Assembly (NCBI GenBank): GCA_030770535.1
Contig: JASVEC010000141.1
Location: 1 to 42,951 of the forward strand
Source of the DNA: Batkoa obscura
Lineage: Eukaryota > Entomophthoromycota > Entomophthoromycetes > Entomophthorales > Batkoaceae
Length of the DNA: 42,951 nucleotides
Reading direction: 5' to 3'
The position numbers were made by a program, and so were the translations under genes. The notes under the pieces are model-generated. The model saw only the letters and a program-made list of their open reading frames with translations, was not told the DNA's origin and made no database searches. Of the stretch, positions 1 through 11,563 are shown in pieces. Every line of letters starts with the position of its first letter. Position 1 is the first letter of the stretch.

Positions 1-156
1 AAAGATGAACAATACTTGGCTAATTTAACATTCGAGCTACAGTTACAAAACGTTTTTTATAATACGCTACTAAAGTTTTCGATTTTACCAAATCACGGGT
101 TAATGACAATGATAATTTTAAAAATGAAACCAGCTTTAAACATGCCAAGTATATAA
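1..156 (+). CDS. Possible 3' end of an unrecognised gene (partial)
   Basis: An open frame enters from the left edge and runs 51 codons to a TAA at 154-156. The peptide (KDEQYLANLTFELQ... to ...KMKPALNMPSI) has a balanced, protein-like composition with a hydrophobic stretch around residues 35-42. A 51-codon run without a stop is uncommon in DNA this AT-rich. I do not recognise the family, and no domain is visible in such a short piece. It could be a last exon, in which case an acceptor may lie inside or before the window. It could also be chance. Confidence 0.35.
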   Translation, partial: KDEQYLANLTFELQLQNVFYNTLLKFSILPNHGLMTMIILKMKPALNMPSI

Positions 157-827
157 GAAATGTGTGTAGATACATTTATAATATCGTCATTTCTGGCATT
201 GATATGTTTCAAAAATTGCACTTATAAAATCTATGTTAATTTTAAGTGGATATCATTAATTACATTTAATATATTTTTTTATGTTAAGTTATAACATTTA
301 TTAATTCTACATAAAGTTAATAAATTTTTTAATAAAATACAATTTATATTTAGGTGCTAAGAATAAATTTCATGCCAGGAACTTTAAAAAGTAAAATCGA
401 AAGATCAAGGTTTAAAAATGGAATTTGAAAGGAAGGCCAATCAATTGAAACATATCTCCGGCTTATTTTTTTTTCTCCCTCTTTTAATTGCATAAAAATC
501 TATATCTGGAACGCCAAACCAATCAAACTGTACAACCTTTACACATTTAGTGGATTAATTGTTTCTAGACTCACACTTAATTTATTCCTAATAGGAAACA
601 CTCAACTTAAATGTGGATAGCCATTTATAGTGAAAAAACAAAATTTTAAAATAAGTTAAAAAATTTAGTAGAAAAACTATATAAAAGACTTGATATTACT
701 TTTCGAATTTTATTTTACTTCAACTAAACAATTTATTATTTAGTTGTTTTTAATATCCTTCTCTACTTGTCTATTTTACTAACTTAATTTGTCTTTTTTG
801 AATTTAATACTTATTTAAATATAAATT
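157..827. other. Intergenic region and promoter of the desaturase gene
   Basis: AT-rich DNA without a convincing reading frame. The proximal part has a TATA element at 678-687. It is followed by a pyrimidine-rich stretch (about 750-800) before the ATG at 828, consistent with a roughly 120 bp 5' leader. Confidence 0.6.
678..687 (+). promoter_or_regulatory. TATA box of the desaturase gene
   Basis: TATATAAAAG lies 150 bp before the ATG at 828. It is the best core-promoter match in this interval. Confidence 0.5.
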
Positions 828-2229
828 ATGGCACCACCACAAGTAATTCCAGAGATAACTACAACCACCCCAACCTTTGATAAGGAAGCTGTTAGACGTT
901 TAACAAAAAAAGGAGTGGTTACTTTAATATTTGATGAAAAGGTATATGATGTTACAAAATTTATGAAATTTCATCCAGGGGGAGATCATCTTATTAAGAC
1001 TTCTGCTGGAACTGATGTGACTGAAGTTATGATTGCTATGCATCATAAATCTATCTTAGAAACTAAACTTCCACATTATTATATCGGTGACTTTAGAGAA
1101 AACCCTTTAGAGCTTATTGACCCTATTAAGGAAAAGGAGGTTAAGCGTAAAAAGGAGTTATCTAAAGCTTATCGTGAACTTGAAGAAACTTTGATTGCTG
1201 ATGGTATCTATGAACCAAATCATCGTTTTTTATATATTGGAAAGTTTAAAGTGTATTTTACTTTTTACAACTTCTATCGCTCTTGCTTTATATGGTCCCC
1301 GCCATATCCTCAATTTTGTTGTTTCAGGTTTATTATTAACTTTAATGTGGCAGCAAGGTGCTTTCTTGGTCCATGATCTTGCTCATCGTTATGCTACTTT
1401 TGATGCCAAATTTGATTATGTTGTTGCTGTTCTTTTCAGTAACTTTTGTAGTGGAACCAGTGTAGGATGGTGGAAACACAACCACAATATTCACCACATT
1501 ATCACTAATGATCCAGAACATGATCCAGATCTTCAGCATATGCCTTTTTTTGCTTATTCAACCAAATATTTTAATTCACTTTACTCTTATTACTATGGAA
1601 GAGAAATGACCTTTGATGAAGCTGCTAAATTTATGATCTCTATCCAACATTATACTTTCTATATTATTCTCATGTTCGCAAGATTTAATTTGTATTTCCA
1701 AGGTATCAATCATCTACTTACTCGTCCTTCACCAATGCCTAGACTTGAACTTGCTTTAACTGGCTCCTTTTTTATTTGGTATCCTGCTTTACTCTCAACT
1801 TTCCCAGATTGGACTACACGTATTGTCTTTGTTTTAATTACCCATTGTCCACAAGCTATTTTGCACCTTCAACTTCTTCTAAGTCATTCTTTCATGCCAA
1901 TTGAATCCGTAGGTGATGATGATTTCTTTATCTATCGTCAACTTCGTACCTCAATCGATATTGAATGCCCTGAATATATGGATTGGTTTCATGGTGGTTT
2001 ACATTTCCAAGCACTCCATCATCTTTTCCCACGTGTACCAAGACCTCATTTCCGTAAGCTTTTAGTTCACATCAAGAAGTTCTGCTATGATAATGAGTTG
2101 GAACACCACTCTATCACATTTACTGGGGGTAACTTTGAGATGGTAAGATTACTCAAAGATGTTGCAGACCAAGTTAAATTGTTTGCCAAGGTTGCTAAAG
2201 AAGCTAGTCAACATGGACACATTCATTAA
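828..2229 (+). CDS. Cytochrome b5-fused front-end desaturase (delta-8 sphingolipid / delta-6 type), with a frame break
   Basis: Membrane fatty-acyl or sphingoid-base desaturase of the ER. The first frame (from 828) carries an N-terminal cytochrome b5 domain with the heme motif HPGG at residues 49-52 and a second heme His near 72-73. The catalytic part lies in another frame: His box 1 HDLAH (1372-1386), box 2 HNIHH (1483-1497) and box 3 QALHH (2008-2022). The Q in box 3 is the front-end/delta-8 signature. By homology the junction falls at the six-T run 1226-1231: RF in the first frame continues as YILESLKCILLF in the second. No GT-AG intron of suitable phase bridges the frames; the obvious one, 1251-1327, gives the wrong phase and deletes a membrane segment. 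So there is one extra T: a homopolymer error, a +1 shift or a damaged allele. Apart from this the protein (about 465 aa) is full length. Substrate specificity cannot be told from sequence. Confidence 0.85.
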
Positions 2230-2529
2230 GTTAAAGCGTATAGCTTGTATTAATTCTTATTTATGGCACATAGATGATTTAAATGGTCCCTTAAGCTAAG
2301 TAAGCTATTAATTTTGTTAAGTGATCTTAACCTTAAGTATGTAATTACATGGTACCTGTTATATTATTGATCAAATCATCTTTACGCTTTGTAAACAAAA
2401 GTTTAACTGAATTTGAACGTATTTTCAAATATCTAATTACTGTTCTAAAATTATAGTATTATTCATTAATAAATTATGTTGCAATTTTTACTTTACTTTT
2501 AATTTCAAAATTTTCTATACCATCGTATA

Positions 2530-2583
2530 TATACTTTGATTTCGGGTCAACCTATACTTTGATTTCGGGTCAACCTATACTTT
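2530..2583. repeat. Tandem 23-bp duplication
   Basis: Two perfect 23-bp units starting TATACTTTGATTTCGGG at 2530-2552 and 2553-2575, followed by a partial third (TATACTTT). This GC-richer block stands out in an AT-rich spacer. Confidence 0.85.
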
Positions 2584-2606
2584 AAACCCCAGATCTAAAA
2601 GCTAGG

Positions 2607-2627
2607 TTGATCTGGATACTAGATCAA
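2607..2627. repeat. Small inverted repeat (hairpin) with 7-bp arms
   Basis: TTGATCT (2607-2613) and AGATCAA (2621-2627) are perfect 7-bp arms around a 7-nt loop. It sits between two convergent genes, so it could shape an RNA 3' end, but that is only inference. Confidence 0.5.
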
Positions 2628-3270
2628 AATTTTTGTTTTGTATTGTATGAGTTTATAGCTACTATTTTTTAATTTATATATGATGAAACCAATTATTAAT
2701 CACTTTTAAAAGTTAATATTATATATACTTTAAGTACTTATCGTTACTGTTAGAACTACATTTAATTTGATGAAGGTACTATTAAGTTTCTACTTTAAAA
2801 AATCAATCTTCATATAACTAAATTACCATTATCTTAAACCAAAAAGTTTATATTCACACCTTTAAATGAATCTACTATATAAAGAATAGCATGTAACTTC
2901 TGATACTTTTAATAAACAAAAATACCATCAAACTAAACTAAATAACATGTGGTTGTCAAAATAACAAATAATATACAATCTAAATAACATCAAATGGTAA
3001 ACTACTATCTATCTAAGCTCATAATTAAAATTAAACGTGTTATTTTATTCTTTTAAAGTTGTTAATTTATCATGAATAATAGTTTTTAATCTTTTTTATA
3101 TATTAAAGAAATTGTGGAGCATATTAAAATAATTGAAGTTAGAAAATTTTCAGAATAAGGAATAAGGAATAAAACATTTTTTGTGAATCTTACTTATCAG
3201 ATAGCATTAGGTGAACGTATTAATATAATTGTTTAAAATAAATGTTTTGAGATTAGTTAGTAACCTCAAA

Positions 3271-5602
3271 CTAATCAACATATAAATTTATCGCTGACAT
3301 TGAAATCACACTTCCTCCTGGTGTAATCCCTTTAACCGATTCAAATGCCATCTGTACATCATCATCCGAATTGATTGTAATAAAATCATTATCTTCATCG
3401 CGGTAACGCATTCTAAATCCAGATGAAAGATCTTCCATCTTATTACCTCTTCTGCCTCCACAGAGCCTTAATTTTCTTTCTACTTTATCGGAAAGCTCCT
3501 CAAAATCAATCGAACTAGGTACCATAATGATAAATACATCATCTAAGTAATTGATCTTAACTTTCGTTTGGCTCGCTGTTCTATTAAGAGAAGACATCGG
3601 CCTAACATTGTTGCCATGGGGGATGTAGCCATTCATACTAACGTTATGGCTTGCACCATTACCATTGCTAGTTCTAGGTGAGTGTCCGTTTGTTTGTGTA
3701 GGCTCCCAATTACCATTAGGGCTACGTACAGCATGGATATTTGGGCTACTAGCACTTCTGTTACGAAATGAGTTGTTAGGAGAAAGCTCATCCCTCATTG
3801 ATTTCGGGATTGCTGGCAATGGGGCATGCTGTAATTTGTTCACTTGATTGTCATCTGCTGATATTGAATTAAGGTGACCTTTGCTATCATTTTTATTTGG
3901 ACTACTCGCTTTGTTTTTGGCAATGAGTTGATCTAGCAAAGGTTTCCATAATCTCACCTGTTCCTCATTACGGCATTTAAGTATTAAAATTTGCATACCT
4001 TCTGAACGCCAATATAATCTAAGAAAAATCTCACCTTCAATTGTTCTTTCTGCTACCTTTGCTAAGCTTTCCATTGGAATCTCACCTCTCAATTCAAGTG
4101 GTGGTCCAGTTACCTTCTTACTCAACTGCTTTGCTTTTTTAGATGTTGAACTTAATTCCTTGCAACATAAAATTATCTCTTCAAACATAAATATATACAT
4201 CTCTCTCTCTTTTTGATCTTTACCAACCACCATAAATTTATCATTTTGTAAAAGTTCTCCAAAATCCTCAATGGATAGCTGGTCCCAGTTTACTACTCGA
4301 TGTTTAAGATCAACAGTCAAATTAGCATTCTCTTCTTTTCTCCTCATCTCATTTACTTTTGCTGCTACTCTTTCAATTGCTTCCATACCAAGCTTCAATT
4401 CTTGAAAGTATGGATATTCTTCTTCAGAAGTGTATCTAATAAGTTCTCTTAGCAATAATGGATATTTACAAATTCTTTGGATAGGTTTAATAAGTAAAGA
4501 AGGTAGCTCATAAGTGGGTTCGACGATATGGGCCAATGGCTAAATATTTAATCAAAAAATACTTTAAATATGTAATTTTGTTACCATTAAATTAGGTGCT
4601 TCTCTAACAGCAAGGTCTGAGGCATGACCATAGTTGGCACAAAAGGGTTCATAAACTGAAAAAGCTTCTTCCTAAAGCTATTTAATAAATCATGAAATAG
4701 TTATAAAGGTAATTTACCATTGTTTGAAACAAACCACCAACACGTTGTTCGGCGGGAGCTAAGATAGCATTACACTCAACACCAATTAAAAATCTGCGTT
4801 GAAAATCCAAAAGGCTATGCAAATTAGCAAATAAATATCTTATTGTTTCTGGTGATATCACTTTTGAATTTTGGCACTCAACCATATATTCCTAACAAAA
4901 TTAAACTTTGAGCCCATCAAACTATATTGAAGTCTTACTTGTAGCTTTTCCAAATCTTGAATATATTTGCGTTCCGTTTCTAACATTTCTCTAATTACTT
5001 TACCACGATTATCCGAAGCGTCTACTTTATTTCCATTTAAATTTAAATGCGATGTATCAATCAATTTGTTCTCTTCAATGCGATCCAAAAGTAAAGACGC
5101 TGTTTTAAGTACCTAAAAAAAACCATTAAAATATTTAAAACCACTATAATTGATAGCTTACTTTGATAAAGGCGTTAGTATCGTCTTTAAAAAGATCCGT
5201 TATAGTAAAACAATCATCTTCTTTAAGATCAAGTGTTTCTTTACAATTCAACAAAAATCTGTAAACCAATGCTTTTGATGCATTTGTTGTCACTTCTGCA
5301 CTGGGTGGATAAATACTCTGTGGGTTATCCGGGCATAAGAAATTATACATTTTAGTTAACGGACTGCCTTGACGAAACGTTTTCCAAAGTAAATTAACTG
5401 GATCAATTCCCATAATGGGGTTATAAGCGTCATCTTGTTCTAATTGTTCTTTTGCAATGTTAAGATATTCTTCAATATCTGGGATACATTTAAGACGTTG
5501 AATAATGTTATTACATAATTGAAAAATAGAGGTTGGCCCAGTAGGGGCCATAGGTTTCACTTGGGTAGGTAAATCACTGCTTAGCATTTCCTGACTTGAC
5601 AT
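3271..5602 (-). CDS. CDC24: Cdc24, guanine nucleotide exchange factor for Cdc42
   Basis: Activates the Rho GTPase Cdc42 at sites of polarised growth. Five exons: 5602-5162, 5112-4939, 4891-4718, 4671-4585 and 4539-3271. The introns are 45-49 nt with GTAAGC/GTAAGA/GTAAAT/GTAACA donors. All exons keep phase 0, giving 714 aa. Domains in order: a CH-like domain (about 60-150); a DH/RhoGEF domain (about 165-345) with the conserved helix around LIKPIQRICKYPLLLREL; a PH domain (about 365-500); a Ser/Asn-rich linker; and a C-terminal PB1 domain (about 635-712) with the acidic OPCA motif RYRDEDNDFITINSDDD. In yeasts PB1 binds the scaffold Bem1, which brings PAK kinases to Cdc42. A Cla4-type PAK lies at 34318 in the same window. 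The size is slightly below that of yeast Cdc24 (854 aa), mainly in the linkers. Confidence 0.93.
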
Positions 5603-6466
5603 TTATTTCAAAAAATAAACTGATAGTATTTTTTTAAGCAAGCTTTGGCCTTTGTTGAATAGCGGGTTTAAAATACAATAGTCACAGTTATTGGACGATA
5701 TAGTTTTGGACTCCAAAGTTTAAGTTAATGATTTGTGGAAATTGGATCTGAGTTACCAATCAAATAAGGACCATTTTTAGGCTATGGTTTAAAAAAATAG
5801 AAACTTGGAGATAACTTGGTCATGTTTGGTAGCTGTTTACTTTTTTTAGAAGGTGGCTTAAATAATTTGAGGTCATTTTATGAAATTTAAATTTGAATTT
5901 CGTCATATTTTTATATTCTAAGCATAATTTCCACTTTTAAATCTATTGATAATTAAATTATTAATATCAACTTTATATTCAAATATTACCTCACACTAAA
6001 ACTGAGATAGTTTTATGTTAATTTAACACTATTGATATTAATATTAATAGGAAAATCATCGATTTTTCATTTTTATATTAAACTATTTAATAATTTATTT
6101 TAGTTTTATAGAAAATAAGAACGTAAGCATACATTGATTAAAATTCTAAAAATCTTGGACTATTAAATTATTAAATTATCAAATTATTAAACTATTAGAT
6201 TAGAAATTTAAACTATAAGTGCCTAAAATTGTTTTATTTAAGTAAGATGGTTTTCATAGCAGTATTAAGATGAGCAGAACCTATTTAAAACTTCTGATTG
6301 CATACATTTATTAAATCATTTAAAAGTGAATATCATTTTATAATAATAAAATTATTGTTATTTTGTCATTTTTTTAAATCCTTATTTTCAACTTAATTTT
6401 AAAAACAGAATCCAGCCCCCTATAAAACCTCAAAATTTAAACTCATTAGCCACATTTTTACTTTAA
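5603..6466. other. Divergent promoter region between CDC24 and the N2227 methyltransferase
   Basis: Very AT-rich. It includes a degenerate ATTAAATT-type repeat around 6165-6205. The methyltransferase side has a TATA box at 6421-6427. I saw no TATA box on the CDC24 side and no reading frame worth reporting. Confidence 0.6.
6421..6427 (+). promoter_or_regulatory. TATA box of the N2227 methyltransferase gene
   Basis: TATAAAA 46 bp before the ATG at 6467, after a short C run (CCCCC). The spacing matches that of several other genes in this window. Confidence 0.6.
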
Positions 6467-8101
6467 ATGGAAGAGGTTGCACATAACACATCTAGCCAAG
6501 AAGTAACCGAAGAAGATATAGAAAGCAACTTAGAATCTCAACATTTTAATGAAGTGATTCAAAGCTTTCAGCATTATGGTCATCATTACCTTCACAACCT
6601 ATTAAAAAAGAAGCAAGATTTTGAAAACCTGGTTACAGATAGTTTACAAAAAGAAACGATTTCTGATATATATAATTATAAAATTCAAAAAGTAGCCCAA
6701 GGTATTAAGTTGAATGCAGGATTTTTGAATTTAATCACTGAAGACCATCACATATTTCAAAACGAATTTCATAGTGATATTAAAGAAGTAAGCGTTCTTT
6801 TTAAAAAAATATGATTTTTAAAATTTTAGAATGTTGATTAATGTATTATTAAGATAAATGGAGGCTATTCACCAACAATAGAAAATATGGATAGGGTGAG
6901 TATTACAATAAAAATGATTGTTAGAGACTGGTCAAAGCTTGTAAGTGAATTAAAGTTTCTTAATATTTATTTTAACAAATGTGTAAATCAAATAGGGAGA
7001 AATTGAAAGAAAATTAACATACGAGCCAATCAAGGATTGTTTAGAAGCTCATTTTAAAGATTACTCTAACGAAAAAAGACATAAATTAAAAGTATTGGTA
7101 CCAGGAGCAGGTTTAGGCAGATTGGCGTATGAAATTGCTACATTGGGTAAGCTGAAATTGATAATACTAGAGTGATATAGCTAATTTACTTTTTTAGGCT
7201 TCAGTGTACAAGGTTAGAAAAATATAGTAATTAGGTTATAAAGATTTGACATTTTTTATTAATTTAAAGGGAATGAGTTTTCTTATTTTATGGTAATTTA
7301 ATTGTAATTGGAAGTTTATCTAGCTTATTCTGGTATTTTTATTTCTGATTAGTTATTGGCATCTTCATTTATGCTTAACAAGTAAGCTATTACTCATAGT
7401 AAAGTAAAAGTTTATTTCTATTTAAATCATAGGTCCCATCAAATAGAGTGTTATGATTTATATCCTTATGTAACGAATTTTTCCAACCATTTGAGTATCG
7501 AGGATTTAATTAAAGGGATCAAAGTACCTGACATTTTACCTCACGGACTTTTGCCAAATGTCGACTTTTCAATGGCAGCTGGTGATTTTGTGGAAGTGTA
7601 TACAAAAGAAGAACAACTTGGTAGGTTTATTATAAACTGGTAATCTAGTTTTTTAACTTTTTAATACTATTATTAGAATCTTGGAATTCAGTAGTCACCT
7701 GTTTTTTTATAGATACAGCCAAGAATGTATTAGATTATATACAGATCATCTTTAATTTATTAAAACCAGGAGGGATTTGGATAAACATAGGTAAACGATA
7801 GAGTAAATGACTAAGCTATTTAATATACTATTTTTTTACCAGGCCCTTTATTGTATCATTTTGAAGAGATAAGTAGTGAGCATTCAATTGAATTAACTTA
7901 TGAAGAACTCCGGTTGTTTATTTTGGCAGTTGGATTTGAGATTCATGTAATATTAAAGCACTCTCATTAGTACCACTACTGATAATTATTTAGGATGAAA
8001 AAAGAGTGGAAGTACCATATACATCTAGTTTGGATTCAATGTTAGTGCACTCTTATAACTGTATAGTATTTAATGCTATAAAGCCGAATAAAAGTACTTA
8101 A
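6467..8101 (+). CDS. Carnosine N-methyltransferase-like protein (N2227 family)
   Basis: SAM-dependent methyltransferase related to human CARNMT1 (which methylates carnosine and a histidine of some proteins) and yeast YNL092W. Ten exons: 6467-6787, 6854-6940, 6996-7146, 7198-7212, 7270-7292, 7353-7381, 7433-7620, 7677-7790, 7843-7946 and 7994-8101. They close in phase to 379 aa. Family signatures in order: [10 protein letters not shown] then RDWS; the SAM-binding motif [28 protein letters not shown]; a DFSMAAGDF acidic loop; [32 protein letters not shown]; and SIELTYEEL. These match the human protein almost without gaps. Exon 4 is a 15-nt microexon and exons 5 and 6 are 23 and 29 nt. The donor after exon 4 is GTTAGA rather than GTAAG. 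The substrate in this fungus is not shown by the sequence. Confidence 0.92.
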
Positions 8102-8326
8102 AGTTATATTGTTTGAGTATATTTTTGCTTTAGTATTTAATTTTTTTTTTAAATTTCAAGTTACATAAAAGAACGGACAAAATAGTGAAAACGATACTTT
8201 CATTTGTATGTAAATAAATTTAATCCCTGAATTGTAAATTATTTACTTATAACAAGTATATAAAGCACATTTAAAAGTCGCAAAATTAAATAAAAATAGG
8301 TTTATTTTGAATTACATAAATAATAT

Positions 8327-9868
8327 TTAAGCTTGTTGGGCAAGGGCTTTTTGTACTCGACTACCATACTCCTTATCTGCTTTACTAAAGTGTTCTACCA
8401 TTCTATTTTGAATTTCTTTTTTAGCACCAGAAAGATGGCCAGCAATGTTTTTAATAAGATCATCTTGTTCTTCCTTCTCTAACTTTTTGTATAAATTACC
8501 AGCTTGTACATAGTCATCATCGGTCAATGGCTGAGCATAGCGTGCGTGTACATTTTGCTTATTGCCACCTTCACGGTTAAAGTTACCATTATCTGGTTGA
8601 TTGATATTTCCAGAAGATAAAGAATTGCTTGTAATTTCTTGAGTTACCTTATCTTGACTCAATTGAGTATTAAGTGGTTTTGGTCCATCAAATGAATTTG
8701 GATAAAAGTTGGGTCGATTACCTCCGTTGCTATCGAAGGTCATAGAACCATCTCTTTGATAAGTGTTAACCTTAGCTTTATATGGGCAATTAATTGGAAG
8801 TTGGGTGTAGTTAGCACCAATACGATAACGATGAGCATCTGCATAAGCGAATAAACGACCTTGTAACATCTTATCTGGAGAAGGTTCAATACCAGGTGGC
8901 ATATTAGCAGGGGAAAAAGCAACTTGCTCCGTTTCGGCAAAGAAATTTTCTGGGTTTTTGTCAAGTACCATACGACCAACCTCTTGTAAAGGAAAGTCTG
9001 AATGAGGCCATACCTTAGTGATGTCAAATGGGTTGAAACGATAAGTTGAAGCTTGTTCTAAAGTCATAACTTGCATTTTTAATGTCCAGCTTGGATGTTC
9101 ACCTTTTTTGATGGCTTCAAATAAGTCTTCAGTTCCATAATCTGGATTTTCACCAGCTATCTTAACTGCCTCTTCATCCTTGAGGTTCTTAATACCTTGA
9201 TCGGATTTAAAATGGAATTTAACAAAATGGCATTCACCCTTATCGTTAACTAACTTAAGGGTATGACCATAATATCCATTCATAAATCTGAAGCCATCAG
9301 GAGTACCACGATTTGAAAACAAGATAGTAACCTGATGAATAGATTCTGGAGTCAACGATAAGAAATCCCAAAACATATCTTTATCTTTGAGGTTGGTTTG
9401 TGGGTTACGTTTTTGGGTATGAATAAAATCAGGAAACTTGATAGTATCTCTGATAAAAAATACTGGTGTATTGTTACCTACATAATCAAAGTTACCTTCT
9501 TCGGTATAAAATTTAACTGCAAATCCACGTGGATCACGGACACAATCGGCAGAGCCCTTCTCACCACCAACCGTGGAAAAACGTGTGAATACTGGTGTAC
9601 GTTTACCTACTTGACTTAAGAACTTTGCCTTGGTTAAATGCGAGATATCTTTAGTAACTTCAAAGTAACCATGGGCACCAGCACCTTTGGCATGGACCAC
9701 ACGTTCTGGAACCCTTTCACGGTTAAAGTGAGCAAGTTTATCAATCAAGTGGAAGTCTTGGATCAAAATACCACCATCTCTACCAGCAGTGAAAGAGTTT
9801 TGATCATCTTGAACTGGAATACCATGGGAGGTAGTAAGTACGTGTGAATTTTGCGTCTTTTCAATCAT
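8327..9868 (-). CDS. Monofunctional heme catalase, intronless
   Basis: Breaks down hydrogen peroxide to water and oxygen. A single 513-aa exon with the small-subunit catalase architecture. The catalytic His is H59 in [11 protein letters not shown] (bovine H75), the distal Asn is N132 in GNNTP, and the heme-ligand Tyr is Y342 in [12 protein letters not shown] (bovine Y358). The C-terminus ends ALAQQA, not in an SKL-like tripeptide. There is no signal peptide either, so a cytosolic enzyme is likely. Its 3' end faces the methyltransferase gene 225 bp away. Lack of introns is notable because most neighbours are cut every 50-150 bp. Loss of introns through a cDNA copy or acquisition of an intronless gene would both explain it. 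The codon use is AT-rich like the neighbours. Confidence 0.96.
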   Translation of the reverse strand: MIEKTQNSHVLTTSHGIPVQDDQNSFTAGRDGGILIQDFHLIDKLAHFNRERVPERVVHAKGAGAHGYFEVTKDISHLTKAKFLSQVGKRTPVFTRFSTVGGEKGSADCVRDPRGFAVKFYTEEGNFDYVGNNTPVFFIRDTIKFPDFIHTQKRNPQTNLKDKDMFWDFLSLTPESIHQVTILFSNRGTPDGFRFMNGYYGHTLKLVNDKGECHFVKFHFKSDQGIKNLKDEEAVKIAGENPDYGTEDLFEAIKKGEHPSWTLKMQVMTLEQASTYRFNPFDITKVWPHSDFPLQEVGRMVLDKNPENFFAETEQVAFSPANMPPGIEPSPDKMLQGRLFAYADAHRYRIGANYTQLPINCPYKAKVNTYQRDGSMTFDSNGGNRPNFYPNSFDGPKPLNTQLSQDKVTQEITSNSLSSGNINQPDNGNFNREGGNKQNVHARYAQPLTDDDYVQAGNLYKKLEKEEQDDLIKNIAGHLSGAKKEIQNRMVEHFSKADKEYGSRVQKALAQQA

Positions 9869-9911
9869 TTTTTAAATATATTTTTTAAAGTAAATATTAG
9901 TTTTTAACTTG

Positions 9912-9919
9912 TATTTATA
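9912..9919 (-). promoter_or_regulatory. TATA box of the catalase gene
   Basis: On the minus strand TATAAATA begins 51 bp before the ATG (9868). Confidence 0.5.
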
Positions 9920-11236
9920 CTTTTTGCTTCCTATAAATTTATGCGAGATAATCATTAATCTAATCACCACCTTCATCAATCAAATCATTAGGTCATTATA
10001 ACTTGCACTTATTTTCTCCCTTTTGTATTTATTTTACTCATTTTTATTACAAATCTTAAGTATTAATTCATTTTTTTCATTTCAAATCTTGAATTTTGAT
10101 ATTTTAATATTAATGTTTTATAAATACTGCTCGATTGTTATAGAAATTAACTTGTTAAGAATGACGTAAAGAAACTAATTATCAAAACATTTTCATTAAA
10201 AAGTTAAAGGGGATAACTTAGACTCATTATGAAAATTATTAGTAACGAATTTTAAACAAATTTAATTTTTAGAAATATATCAAATTTAATAGTATATATT
10301 GCTCCTGTTAAAAAGAGAATATGAAAGTAACAATTGTATCTATACTAATTTTTTAAAGAATGAATTAAAATCAAGCTAGATAGAAGTTTTATTTCAAAAC
10401 AACAAGCATAAATAATGGCATTAACTTAAAACAGCTAATAGCTAAGCAGTAAATGCTATTGAAATCCCAGATTTTTACTATTTAAATATTCATTGTATAA
10501 ACTAATCGATTGTCAATTATCTTAAATTTTATCCACCTACAATAGCATCTCTTGGAATACCTTTAATATCTTAGGGAGTTCGGAGTTTGAGCTTTGATAG
10601 CATTTAGCTAATATTAGCATTTATAAGGACAAGGTATATAAAACTATATACAATTAATTGAAGTTTTGCAAGTCAATATTTTTACATTTTTACCAAATTT
10701 TTGTTTGACTTGATGTGTAGAATTCCAAAGTCACTTTCAGATTTGTAAAGATGATTTAGATTTTTGTAAAACTGCTTTAGCTTTTAATTGGTTAGATTTG
10801 AACAAGCTAAAAAATTGCCTGTATTTATGATATATATTAAACCAAAAGTTTCAAGGAATTTCTTGTCTTTTAAAAATATTTGAAAACTTCTGAAATTTAT
10901 AAGTTAAAAAATTAAATTTAAAACCTGATTAAAAAAATATTTTTTAAATTATTACTTGTTATATTATAAAATATTAATATTTACTTTGATATTAAATTGC
11001 TTATTATTAGCTTATCTAAATAAATATAAATATTATAAAAGCATAAAAGGTAATTTTATGGTTTGTATTTTAGTTATTTAAATATTATCTTGCTTTATTT
11101 TTATATTAAAACTTTTGTTTATTATTATTATTAGTATAATTTCATACTCATCAAATAACTTTTTTTATGTTTTGTGTATTTTTTTAATAAACTTTTTTAT
11201 AAACTTTTAGTTTTTTATAGTTAATATAAAACAAGT

Positions 11237-11264
11237 AAATTTTAAATTTTAAATTTTAAATTTT
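11237..11264. repeat. AAATTTT tandem repeat (4 units)
   Basis: A run of four 7-bp AAATTTT units. It is a simple repeat without an obvious role. Confidence 0.7.
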
Positions 11265-11490
11265 CTGAACTTAATTTAATTTAAATTATATAAATAAAGT
11301 TTATTATAAATTTTGATTAACAAAAAACTAATACATAAAACTTACTTATAATATTTAAAAATAATTTTAAACTATAAGTGCTGTAAATTAATTTCTAAAT
11401 ATATGTGATGTTAAAAAAAGTTATTTGACAGTATAAAATTACAATAATAGTAATAATATAAATGACGTAAATAACATAAATAGCATAGAT

Positions 11491-11563
11491 ATATGGGGAT
11501 GTTTTTTTGGCTTCATCACTTTTTCTAAGTAAAATTCTTAAATAAAAGACACATCTCCATATA
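11491..11563 (-). mobile_element. MITE copy 1 (internally deleted)
   Basis: Has both termini of the family (ATATGGGGATGTTTTTTTGG and ACATCTCCATAT) but lacks the central AGCGCT dyad, leaving about 73 bp. Confidence 0.6.

Larger units (their letters stand above)
2230..3270. other. Convergent intergenic region between the desaturase and CDC24
   Basis: Contains both 3' ends. It holds a tandem repeat at 2530-2583 and a small hairpin at 2607-2627. Otherwise I see only AT-rich unique sequence and no credible reading frame. Confidence 0.6.

Noticed and set aside
1251-1327. GT-AG intron in the desaturase (GTGTAT...TTTCAG)
   Set aside because: The sites look good, but the length gives the wrong frame and it would remove the first membrane segment that aligns to the family.
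9398-9847. Plus-strand frames opposite the catalase (69-73 aa)
   Set aside because: They are antisense shadows of a strongly conserved enzyme.
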